A DNA stretch of 5,951 nucleotides, taken from Deltaproteobacteria bacterium. Its GTDB lineage: Bacteria; Desulfobacterota; Desulfobacteria; Desulfobacterales; SURF-7. The position numbers and the translations under genes were made by a program. The first letter of the stretch is position 1, and the number at the start of each line of letters is the position of its first letter. Location: the NCBI GenBank assembly GCA_019307665.1, contig JAFDJC010000204.1, positions 1 to 5,951 on the forward strand. The letters run 5' to 3'. Below the pieces are notes generated by a model. It was not told the DNA's origin and ran no database searches. It saw nothing but the letters and a program-made list of their open reading frames with translations. This document shows, in pieces, positions 1 through 5,662 of this stretch.

Positions 1-90
1 GGATATTCATATCGACCAAATCAATAGCTTAAAAGCGGCAGGGGGTCAACAGGTTGCGGGTTTTAGTTGGGATCTTACCTGTTTTAAATC
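1..90. other. Left-edge sequence downstream of rsmB, no firm gene
   Basis: This stretch lies beyond the rsmB stop codon. One plus-strand frame is open from the window edge (base 2) to a TGA at 137-139, giving about 45 codons that would overlap the 3' end of rsmB in convergent orientation; the peptide includes GFSWDLTCFKSYGRR and matches no family I recognise. On the minus strand an ATG at 10-8 followed by Asn-Ile could be the start of a next gene, but it has no visible ribosome binding site. No hairpin with a T-tract is seen that would terminate rsmB. Neither reading can be decided from 90 bases. Confidence 0.2.
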
Positions 91-1449
91 TTACGGCAGG
101 CGTTTCATACGAACTGAAAAAAAACCATCTGTTTGATGTAAGTGAGGAAATGTTTTAAGATATCCCTTATCATCAACAAGTGAGGCCGCTTTTTGGGCAA
201 AATGAAGGAAGTTCCGATCAACGGCAAAATCTTTCCGGGTGCTTAAAAACGCATTAATCACCTGTTCATTTTCTTCGGGTTCAGTGCTGCATACGGTATA
301 AACCAGTATGCCGCCGGGCTTGAGATTATCTGCGAGCCGGCATAAAAAGCATAGCTGCTTTTTTGCACAGCGGATGATATCGGTTTCTGATGTACGCCAT
401 TTAGTATCAGGGTTTCTTCTGATGACCCCCAATCCCGAACATGGTGCATCAAAGAGAATTTTGTCGAATTTAGCGGAGTGCTTTTTTTCAAGAGGCACTT
501 TCAGATCATGCCTTAACGTTGAAACAATCGATATGCCCAGGCGTTTCATCTCCATGTCGAGTCGCGAAAGCTTTTTCGCGTTGTTGTCCATTGCCAAAAT
601 AGCGCCCTGGTTTTTCATGAGCTGTGCCAAATGGGCGGTTTTCCCGCCAAGTCCGGCGCATGCATCAAGAACTGTTTCTTTGGGTTGAGGATCTGCCAGA
701 ATAGAGGACAACTGTGCTGCTTCATCCTGGACCTGAAACCATCCTTTTTTAAAAGCATTAAACTCATGAATCGGTTTTTTAAGATTGTAAAGGCAAATAC
801 CTGATGGCGAGAAACAGGTTTTTTTGATTGTTGAAGCCTTCGACCTGACAGCTTCCATAAGCTTATCCCTTGCTGTAAGAAGGGTGTTGGTCCGTATGGT
901 AACAGGAGGAATCACATTTAATGCATCGCAAAGCTCTATGGTTTCATCGATCTCAAACCGGTTTAACCATCTTTTAACCAGCCACTCAGGAAATGATTTT
1001 GATACTGAAAGTCCGTATGCGGGATTTGTGTCAATTGAAGGAAATACTACTTCTTGAAAATTTCTTGCAGCATTTCTGAGTAACCCGTTAACGTATCGAA
1101 CTACCCAGAGGGGTGCTGTGGCTTTTGCCATTTCTACGGATGTGTTGACCGCAGCAGAAACGGGTATGCGCGACATGTCTGTTATCTGGAAGAGTCCGAT
1201 TCTGAGTATGTTCAGTATTTCCGGGTCGATTTTATTAAGTGGTGTTTTTGAGAAATGCTTAATTACATAGTCGAGTTTTCCCTGCCGGCGAAGAACACCG
1301 AATACCAAGGCATTTGAGAGGGCTCTGTCTTTTCCGGATATTTCATTGTTCTTGTTAAGGATGTCATCGACAAGATTGTCGAGAGTTGATCGCCCTTTCC
1401 CAAGTCGGTTGAGAATCATAAGGGCTGTTTTGCGGGCATCTGAAGGCAT
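91..1449 (-). CDS. rsmB: 16S rRNA (cytosine-C5)-methyltransferase RsmB (Sun/Fmu)
   Basis: RsmB transfers a methyl group from S-adenosylmethionine to C5 of a cytosine in 16S rRNA (C967 in E. coli numbering) in the cytoplasm. The 452-residue product has the family's two parts. Residues 1-135 form a NusB-like RNA-binding domain (Ala-Leu-Val-Phe-Gly-Val-Leu-Arg-Arg near 47-55). Residues 150-450 form a Rossmann methyltransferase: SAM loop VLDACAGLGGKT at 260-271, acidic AMDNN with D288, DAPCSG with C337, and YTVCSTEPEEN with the probable catalytic nucleophile C387, then the closing TDGFF near 440. Length fits the family (429 in E. coli). The start ATG at 1449 fits the usual N-terminus, but the nearest GGAG is about 14 nt upstream, so initiation looks weak. 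It is the last gene of the minus-strand cluster, 278 bp after fmt, with a repeat element in between; whether it shares the fmt transcript is unclear. Confidence 0.96.
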   Translation of the reverse strand: MPSDARKTALMILNRLGKGRSTLDNLVDDILNKNNEISGKDRALSNALVFGVLRRQGKLDYVIKHFSKTPLNKIDPEILNILRIGLFQITDMSRIPVSAAVNTSVEMAKATAPLWVVRYVNGLLRNAARNFQEVVFPSIDTNPAYGLSVSKSFPEWLVKRWLNRFEIDETIELCDALNVIPPVTIRTNTLLTARDKLMEAVRSKASTIKKTCFSPSGICLYNLKKPIHEFNAFKKGWFQVQDEAAQLSSILADPQPKETVLDACAGLGGKTAHLAQLMKNQGAILAMDNNAKKLSRLDMEMKRLGISIVSTLRHDLKVPLEKKHSAKFDKILFDAPCSGLGVIRRNPDTKWRTSETDIIRCAKKQLCFLCRLADNLKPGGILVYTVCSTEPEENEQVINAFLSTRKDFAVDRNFLHFAQKAASLVDDKGYLKTFPHLHQTDGFFSVRMKRLP

Positions 1450-1465
1450 ATTTATTATAAAAACT

Positions 1466-1493
1466 CCAAATCCTAAATTCTAAATACTAAACA
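1466..1493 (+). repeat. Four-unit 7-bp periodic repeat upstream of rsmB
   Basis: Four consecutive heptamers can be read without gaps: CCAAATC, CTAAATT, CTAAATA, CTAAACA. The consensus is CTAAAYN. An 18-bp part (1475-1492, AAATTCTAAATACNAAAC) recurs in reverse complement at 4494-4477 with one mismatch. A looser version with CTAAACT units occurs on the opposite strand just before the fmt stop (about 1725-1704). The array lies in the 5' leader of rsmB, directly outside structured repeat copy 1. It is low-complexity and AT-rich, so part of the similarity may be chance. Confidence 0.55.
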
Positions 1494-1529
1494 AATTCGT
1501 AACTGTTCACAGGGTGCAGGAAAAGATTA

Positions 1530-1668
1530 ACCCGGGGTGGCCCAGACAACTTGTTGTCTGGGTGCGAAGCACAAGAAGTGGGTTTTGAAAAAGATGGTAA
1601 TTTAGTACTTGTAAAAGTACGGTAAAAAGCTTCTTGTCCTTCGGACACCGGCAACGAGTTGCCGGTGT
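1530..1668 (+). repeat. Structured dispersed repeat, copy 1 (REPIN/PATE/MITE-like)
   Basis: This 139-bp non-coding element sits between fmt and rsmB and recurs in inverted orientation at 4301-4430. The left arm (1530-1578) matches the other copy at 48 of 49 bases, and the right arm start (1630-1663) matches at all 34. Palindrome 1 is CCCAGACAAC, TT, GTTGTCTGGG at 1541-1562. Mini-hairpin GTGC-GAA-GCAC is at 1562-1572. A central hairpin GTACTT-GTAA-AAGTAC is at 1605-1620. Mini-hairpin GTCC-TTC-GGAC is at 1636-1646, and palindrome 2, an 11-bp stem with a two-base GA spacer, is at 1645-1668. The 38-nt arms 1541-1578 and 1667-1630 are inverted copies (29 of 38 identical), and nearly all their differences are compensatory. 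There are no clear terminal inverted repeats of DNA-transposon type and no transposase. Orientation is arbitrary, and outer boundaries are set by where similarity to copy 2 ends. Confidence 0.85.
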
Positions 1669-1727
1669 TACCCACTGCTTTGAATATTTGATTTTGGGTC
1701 ATAGTTTAGAACATAGAGTTTAGTGTT

Positions 1728-2669
1728 TTATTTTAAGACAGTCCCGGGCGGTATTTTGCAGCCTTTTAAAAAATCACTTATTTGAAGTCGTTTGCCTGAC
1801 GCACCCTGAATTTCAAGAACAGATATTGCTTCACTTCCTGTTGAAATTCGAAGTTCATCACTAAATCCTTTCAACACGGTTCCCGGAGCTACGGCCTCAT
1901 TTTTTATGGCAGGTTTGACTTTAAAAAACTTAATGCGTTTGCCGTTATTAAAAGTATATGCGCCCGGCCAGGGAGTCATTCCCCGGATAAAGGCAGCAAT
2001 TTTATCGGAAGACAGACTCCAGTCGATCAGGCCATCTTTTTTCTTTAAAAGCGGTGCATATGTCGCCTTTGAATGATCCTGGGGGATTCTTTTGACTGTG
2101 TTTTTTTGAAATTTGTCCAGCGTACTGACAAGGAGTTTCGCCCCTTTTTTAGACAGAATGTCATGAAGCGTCTCTGAAGTGTCATCAGGCGATATTGCTG
2201 TTGTTTGAGACATTAATATGTCCCCTGTATCGAGGCCTGAATCGAGCATCATGATGGTTACACCGGTTTCTTTTTCATTATTTATCAGCGCATGCTGAAT
2301 CGGTGCCGGACCCCGATATTTAGGAAGAAGTGACGGGTGGATATTAATGGCACCAATACGAGGCAGCGATAGCAGTTTGTCGGAAAGAATTCCGCCAAAT
2401 GCAACAACAACGAGAAAATCAGGCTCAAGATGTTTCAAGTGATTATAAAAATCATCTGTTTTTATAGATTTAGGCTGGATCACTTTATATCCAAGGTGAA
2501 TTGCTTCCTGCTTTACCGGTGGTGAAACTATTTTTCTGCCGCGCCCTTTTGGGCGATCAGGCTGTGTAACAACAAGGCTTACGTTATATCCTTCTTCGTA
2601 AAGAGCGTTCAGCGCAGGAACGGCAAATTCGGGTGTGCCCATGAATACTATGTTAAATTTCTCATCCAT
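1728..2669 (-). CDS. fmt: Methionyl-tRNA formyltransferase
   Basis: Fmt formylates the amino group of Met on initiator tRNA using 10-formyltetrahydrofolate, which is needed for normal bacterial translation initiation. The 313-residue product has the full family layout. The N-terminal Rossmann formyltransferase domain begins IVFMGTPEFAVPAL (7-20). The basic loop QPDRPKGRGRK (36-46) enters the acceptor arm of the tRNA in characterised enzymes. The folate-site signature INIHPSLLPKYRGPAPIQ (108-125) carries N109 and H111, and LDSGLDTGDIL (142-152) carries D147; these align with the catalytic Asn-His-Asp of E. coli Fmt. A C-terminal OB-like domain (about 208-313) includes FIRGMTPWPGAYT. It follows def by 4 bp, so the two are almost certainly cotranscribed and probably translationally coupled; no good Shine-Dalgarno sequence of its own is visible. 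Downstream, the transcript runs into repeat copy 1. Confidence 0.97.
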   Translation of the reverse strand: MDEKFNIVFMGTPEFAVPALNALYEEGYNVSLVVTQPDRPKGRGRKIVSPPVKQEAIHLGYKVIQPKSIKTDDFYNHLKHLEPDFLVVVAFGGILSDKLLSLPRIGAINIHPSLLPKYRGPAPIQHALINNEKETGVTIMMLDSGLDTGDILMSQTTAISPDDTSETLHDILSKKGAKLLVSTLDKFQKNTVKRIPQDHSKATYAPLLKKKDGLIDWSLSSDKIAAFIRGMTPWPGAYTFNNGKRIKFFKVKPAIKNEAVAPGTVLKGFSDELRISTGSEAISVLEIQGASGKRLQISDFLKGCKIPPGTVLK

Positions 2670-2673
2670 TTTT

Positions 2674-3186
2674 TCAGTTGGTTTTTTTCAGCTGTTTTTT
2701 TACTTTTCTTTTGTACATTTCTCGTTTTAATGAACTGATGCGGTCGATAAATAGAATGCCGTTCAGATGGTCAATTTCGTGCTGAAGAATTACCGAAAGT
2801 ATCCCATCGGTTTCTATATTAACCGGGTTGCCTTCAAGGTCAAGCCCTTTGGCAACAACGAATTCCGCCCTTTTAACATCAGCCCTGAAATCAGGCACAC
2901 TCAGACAGCCTTCATTTTCAGACAGATATTCACCATCCATTGAAACAATCACAGGGTTGATTAGGACACTATATGCTCTTTGTTCTTTGTCAGGTGCGGG
3001 GTCGTAAAGTATGACGCTTTTATCACTGCCTACCTGGATGGCGGCAAGTCCGACACCCGGCGCCTCGTACATGGTGTCGGCCATATCTTTAACAAGCTTG
3101 CGAATATTGTCGTCTATTTTTTCTACAGGTTTTGTCTTTTTCTTTAAAAATTTGTCAGGATATGTCAAAACTTCAAGCACTGTCAT
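2674..3186 (-). CDS. def: Peptide deformylase
   Basis: Def removes the N-formyl group from new proteins, reversing the mark placed by fmt next door. The 170-residue product has all three deformylase motifs: GVGLAAIQVG (44-53, with Q51), EGCLSVP (92-98, metal ligand C94) and QHEIDHLNG (135-143, metal ligands H136 and H140, catalytic E137). Length matches bacterial enzymes (about 168 residues). The C-terminus is very basic (KREMYKRKVKKQLKKTN), as in type-I deformylases that contact the ribosome; that role is inferred. The start overlaps the last 14 bases of the upstream membrane-protein gene. An AAGGGA ribosome binding site (minus strand, 3200-3195) lies 8 nt before the ATG inside that gene, which supports this start. 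Confidence 0.97.
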   Translation of the reverse strand: MTVLEVLTYPDKFLKKKTKPVEKIDDNIRKLVKDMADTMYEAPGVGLAAIQVGSDKSVILYDPAPDKEQRAYSVLINPVIVSMDGEYLSENEGCLSVPDFRADVKRAEFVVAKGLDLEGNPVNIETDGILSVILQHEIDHLNGILFIDRISSLKREMYKRKVKKQLKKTN

Positions 3187-4261
3187 TGGATTGGTCCCTT
3201 TTACTATATTTAATCTGTCTAATATTTACTCCATAAACAAGGGCTGATATAAGTCCTGCAATGATCACCGGGAACATCTGAACTGCGTGGCTGGCCAGGG
3301 CAAAGCCTGCAGCATCTTTTTCCGATACGGCAAAAAGTGAGAGGGCAAATACCCCGCCGGCTTCCCATAGGCCCCAAAATCCCGGTACTGACGGGAGCGC
3401 AATAAAAAAACAGATAATAATCATGACTGCGGTTATTTCAAATAAAGATAAATGCATGCCAGGGCATCCAATGGACATAACATAGTATGAAAGGGCATTA
3501 ATAACCCATATAATGAATGATAAAACCAAACATAGCATTATCTGTTTGAAGTTTTTAACCAGACCAAAACCTGCGGCAATATTGTTGACAATGTTGACAA
3601 GGCGGCCGCATATCATCGATTTTAATTTTTCTTTAAATCTTGGACCAGTAAAAAAAAACAGCTCAGGAACCAGCATAATGGTTTTATTAATCAGCCTTCT
3701 TGTGCGATCAATGGTTACTAAAATGATTCCCACTACAAGCAAAAAACAAATTTTAACCATATTGCTGAAAATTAACTCAAGCGTTTCTCGATTTAAACGG
3801 TATGCTCCAAAACTGATATCGATTCCTGAATCTATTTCAATTGATGAAAATACGATCGCAAAAAAAATAATCAGAAAAAAAAGATCGAAAACTCTTTCCG
3901 TTGCCACCGTAGCAAGGCCTGAGGTGAATGGAACATTGTCTTTTCTCTGTAAAATGGCAGGTCTTGCAAACTCTCCTGCTCTGGCCGGCAGGATACAGTT
4001 TAACATAAACCCTATCATCAATGGATGATATGCACGCTTGAAGCTGATATCTGATACCGCTTTAAGCATGATCTGCCATCTTAGCGCCCTTAAAAGAAAT
4101 GCCACAAGAACAAGAAAAACAGATGGGATTACCCAGGCATAGTTAATAGATACAAGGTAATTTGCAAGATCGTTAAAGGGAACGTTTCTGAAAGCAAAAT
4201 AAAGCGCTAATACGGAAAACAATCCTCCTATTATAAAGGAGATGGCCATTTTTTTATTCAT
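3173..4261 (-). CDS. Flippase-like membrane protein, LPG synthase TM / UPF0104 family
   Basis: The 362-residue product is a polytopic inner-membrane protein. Hydrophobic segments are near 6-24, 43-60, 80-92, 125-140, 168-184, 238-262, 275-292 and 325-347. It carries the conserved signatures of the family that includes the membrane half of lysyl-phosphatidylglycerol synthase, AglD-type proteins and YbhN: LNCILPARAGEFARP (87-101), ATERVFDL (120-127) and LPSVPGFWGLWEAG (289-302). It has the membrane part only, with no C-terminal aminoacyl-transferase domain, so lipid aminoacylation is not supported. A role in lipid or polyprenyl-linked glycan translocation is only a family-level guess. The ATG at 4261 is used; Met5 at 4249 is an alternative, and neither has a strong ribosome binding site. 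The gene overlaps def by 14 bp, so it is cotranscribed with def and fmt. Confidence 0.88.
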   Translation of the reverse strand: MNKKMAISFIIGGLFSVLALYFAFRNVPFNDLANYLVSINYAWVIPSVFLVLVAFLLRALRWQIMLKAVSDISFKRAYHPLMIGFMLNCILPARAGEFARPAILQRKDNVPFTSGLATVATERVFDLFFLIIFFAIVFSSIEIDSGIDISFGAYRLNRETLELIFSNMVKICFLLVVGIILVTIDRTRRLINKTIMLVPELFFFTGPRFKEKLKSMICGRLVNIVNNIAAGFGLVKNFKQIMLCLVLSFIIWVINALSYYVMSIGCPGMHLSLFEITAVMIIICFFIALPSVPGFWGLWEAGGVFALSLFAVSEKDAAGFALASHAVQMFPVIIAGLISALVYGVNIRQIKYSKRDQSNDSA

Positions 4262-4300
4262 TTAATAAATCCAGACCTTGTTAATTTAAATCGTTTGAGA

Positions 4301-4430
4301 ACGGGCAACTCGTTGCCGGTGTCCGAAGGACAAGAAGTTCTTGCCGTACTATAGCAAATACTATATAGCGACTTATTGGAGCTTCTTGTGCTTTGCACCC
4401 AGACAACAAGTTGTCTGGGCCACCCCGGGT
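4301..4430 (-). repeat. Structured dispersed repeat, copy 2, inverted relative to copy 1
   Basis: This 130-bp copy fills the gap between the ribF stop and the membrane-protein start. Read on the minus strand it matches copy 1: arm 4430-4382 matches at 48 of 49 bases, and arm 4337-4304 is identical over 34 bases. The palindrome CCCAGACAAC, AA, GTTGTCTGGG at 4398-4419 is perfect, as are mini-hairpins GTGC-TTT-GCAC (4388-4398) and GTCC-GAA-GGAC (4321-4331). The palindrome at 4300-4321 has decayed, with mismatched pairs 4303/4318 and 4300/4321. The centre (about 4345-4381) is shorter than in copy 1 and has diverged, but it keeps a recognisable AGTA-to-AGTACGG block (15 of 19 bases). There is no T-tract beside the hairpins, so these are not typical intrinsic terminators. 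Confidence 0.85.
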
Positions 4431-4450
4431 GATTCACAGCTCGTCAGCTA

Positions 4451-5410
4451 TTAAGGATCTCCTAAAAAACATTTAGGTTTCGTATTTAGAATTTTCACGG
4501 CATTAATAATGTCTGCTTTAATCTGGTCTGACAACTCCTGAATCCCGGAGAATTTTTTTTCATCCCTTAACCGACTGATGAAATTCACTTTTATTTTTTT
4601 ATTGTATATATTTGAATTAAAGTCGAGTATGTGTACTTCAACGGTAAATTCATGATCTCCAAAAGTTGGGCTGAAGCCGATATTGGCAACACCATTGTAA
4701 AGCGTTCCTTCTGTAATGACGGTTACAGCATAGACACCGTTTTTAGGACGAAGTTCATCCAAAAGATTGATATTTGCGGTTGGAAAGCCGAGAAGTTTGC
4801 CGCCTCTGTCTCGTCCTCTTAACACTGTACCCCTCACCTGGTAGTGACGCCCCAGCATCTCTTTGGCTTCTTCGACTTTGCCGTCAGTGATTAATCTGCG
4901 TATTCTTGTGCTGCTGATTCTTTTCGATTGGCCATCCATCTGCTTCCAGTCTTCAACAATCACTTCAAAGCCGGCTTTCTCACCATATTTTCTTAAAAAG
5001 TCGATGTCGCCTTCCCGGCCTTTCCCGAATGTATAGTCCTTACCGACAACGATCACTTTCATGCCGATTTGTCGGACAAGGATATTCTCGACAAAATCCT
5101 TAGCGGAGATTGATGCAAACTCTTTTGTAAATGGAATACAGATCAGTACATCAAGGTTGGTATCAGACAGAAGTTCTTTTTTTTGCTCGAACGGTGTAAT
5201 ATGATTAAGTGTTGTATCTTTTTTTAATACTTTCAAAGAATGCGGTTCAAAAGTAATGGCTATTGCAGTGCCGTTAATGGCAACAGCCTTTGCTTTTACT
5301 CTGTCAAGCAGCTTTTGATGCCCTTTGTGTACCCCATCAAAATTACCCGTGGTTATGACGGCATTTTTATAAGGCGATCTGATTTTATCAATGTTCTTAA
5401 TAAGTTCCAT
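4451..5410 (-). CDS. ribF: Bifunctional riboflavin kinase / FAD synthetase
   Basis: RibF phosphorylates riboflavin to FMN and adenylylates FMN to FAD in the cytoplasm. The 319-residue product has both domains. The N-terminal nucleotidyltransferase domain has TGNFDGVHKGHQ (21-32), TFEPHSLKVL (53-62), VGKDYTFGKGREGD (122-135) and ISSTRIRRLI (165-174). The C-terminal kinase domain (about 188-305) has GKLLGFPTANI (204-214, the PTAN motif), GVANIGFSPTFG (240-251) and TVEVHILDF (256-264), where E258 is the likely catalytic base. Length is normal for the family. The last 14 residues (KILNTKPKCFLGDP) lie past the conserved fold and are partly encoded by a 7-bp-periodic repeat. The ATG at 5410 has no obvious Shine-Dalgarno sequence, but a good promoter lies a short distance upstream. 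It heads the minus-strand cluster; the next gene starts 189 bp downstream, beyond repeat copy 2. Confidence 0.96.
   Translation of the reverse strand: MELIKNIDKIRSPYKNAVITTGNFDGVHKGHQKLLDRVKAKAVAINGTAIAITFEPHSLKVLKKDTTLNHITPFEQKKELLSDTNLDVLICIPFTKEFASISAKDFVENILVRQIGMKVIVVGKDYTFGKGREGDIDFLRKYGEKAGFEVIVEDWKQMDGQSKRISSTRIRRLITDGKVEEAKEMLGRHYQVRGTVLRGRDRGGKLLGFPTANINLLDELRPKNGVYAVTVITEGTLYNGVANIGFSPTFGDHEFTVEVHILDFNSNIYNKKIKVNFISRLRDEKKFSGIQELSDQIKADIINAVKILNTKPKCFLGDP
4471..4494 (-). repeat. 7-bp periodic repeat inside the 3' end of ribF
   Basis: On the minus strand, consecutive heptamers TTCTAAA, TACGAAA and CCTAAAT can be read across the final ribF codons. The 18-bp block 4494-4477 matches 1475-1492 upstream of rsmB with one mismatch (AAATTCTAAATACNAAAC). 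It lies outside repeat copy 2 at about the same distance as the rsmB-side array lies outside copy 1 (40 versus 36 bp), and in mirrored orientation. The match is short and AT-rich, so confidence is moderate. Confidence 0.45.
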
Positions 5411-5432
5411 AAAGTTAAGACATCGTTATTTC

Positions 5433-5460
5433 ATTATACTTGACAGAAAACTCAAATCAA
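5433..5460 (-). promoter_or_regulatory. Predicted sigma-70 promoter of ribF
   Basis: On the minus strand, TTGATT (5460-5455) is followed after 16 bp by a perfect TATAAT (5438-5433). Transcription would begin near 5426, leaving a leader of about 15 nt before the ribF ATG at 5410. No riboswitch-sized leader (such as an FMN riboswitch) can fit in this space. The spacer of this promoter contains the TTGACA of the divergent candidate promoter for tRNA-Leu. Confidence 0.6.
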
Positions 5461-5468
5461 TATACATA
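5440..5468 (+). promoter_or_regulatory. Candidate promoter for tRNA-Leu, divergent from ribF
   Basis: A perfect TTGACA is at 5440-5445. The -10 is less clear: TATACA at 5461-5466 gives a 15-bp spacer and TACATA at 5463-5468 gives 17 bp. Transcription would start near 5475, about 45 nt before the tRNA 5' end, leaving a leader for RNase P to remove. The -35 lies within the ribF promoter spacer, so the two promoters overlap. Confidence 0.45.
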
Positions 5469-5518
5469 AAATATCTTTTGCTTTAATGCAAATAGTTTTT
5501 ATGCAAAACACTTAACAT

Positions 5519-5605
5519 GCCGAAGTGGCGGAATTGGTAGACGCGCCAGGTTCAGGGTCTGGTGGATGTATTTCTGTGGGAGTTCGAATCTCCCCTTCGG
5601 CACCA
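5519..5605 (+). tRNA. tRNA-Leu, anticodon CAG
   Basis: A complete class II tRNA of 87 nt. The acceptor stem GCCGAAG (5519-5525) pairs perfectly with CTTCGGC (5595-5601). The D-arm is GCGG-AATTGGTAGA-CGC. The anticodon loop TTCAGGG holds CAG at 5553-5555, which reads CUG leucine codons; its stem closes with a G-T pair. A long variable arm (5563-5577) is typical of tRNA-Leu. The T-arm is GGGAG-TTCGAAT-CTCCC, followed by discriminator A5602 and an encoded CCA (5603-5605). It is divergent from ribF. No clear T-rich hairpin terminator follows; there is only a TTTTT run about 15 nt downstream. Confidence 0.97.
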
Positions 5606-5662
5606 CATAACAATATAAGCCTTTTTAAACCCCACTCCATAAGATAAATAGTGAAATTTTAT

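Noticed and set aside
308..1057. Plus-strand frames of 126 and 77 codons, and a minus-strand 77-codon frame, within rsmB
   Set aside because: They lie inside a well-supported RsmB coding sequence, and their translations show no domain character.
1454..1459. TATAAT on the minus strand just before rsmB
   Set aside because: It lies only 4 bp from the start codon and lacks a convincing -35, so it would imply a start site inside the gene; probably chance in AT-rich DNA.
1487..1702. A 71-codon minus-strand frame between fmt and rsmB
   Set aside because: It is read through the whole structured repeat copy 1 (its hairpins dictate the codons). It has no ribosome binding site and no recognisable family, and the other repeat copy has indels that would break the frame.
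3011..4028. Plus-strand frames of 78 and 171 codons opposite def and the membrane-protein gene
   Set aside because: Both are antisense shadows of genes with clear family motifs, and neither has a plausible start site.
1530..4430. Repeat copies as intrinsic terminators
   Set aside because: The stems are strong, but no T-run follows any hairpin on either strand, and the loops of two bases are atypical for terminators.
1530..4430. The repeats as a composite transposon or a CRISPR array
   Set aside because: The bracketed genes are core housekeeping genes with no transposase, and there is no regular repeat-spacer pattern.
5411..5432. FMN riboswitch upstream of ribF
   Set aside because: The predicted leader is only about 15 nt and the whole gap to the tRNA is about 108 bp, with none of the conserved FMN-aptamer segments visible.
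4631..5443. Plus-strand frames of 63 and 67 codons opposite ribF
   Set aside because: They are antisense to a fully motif-supported RibF with no independent evidence.
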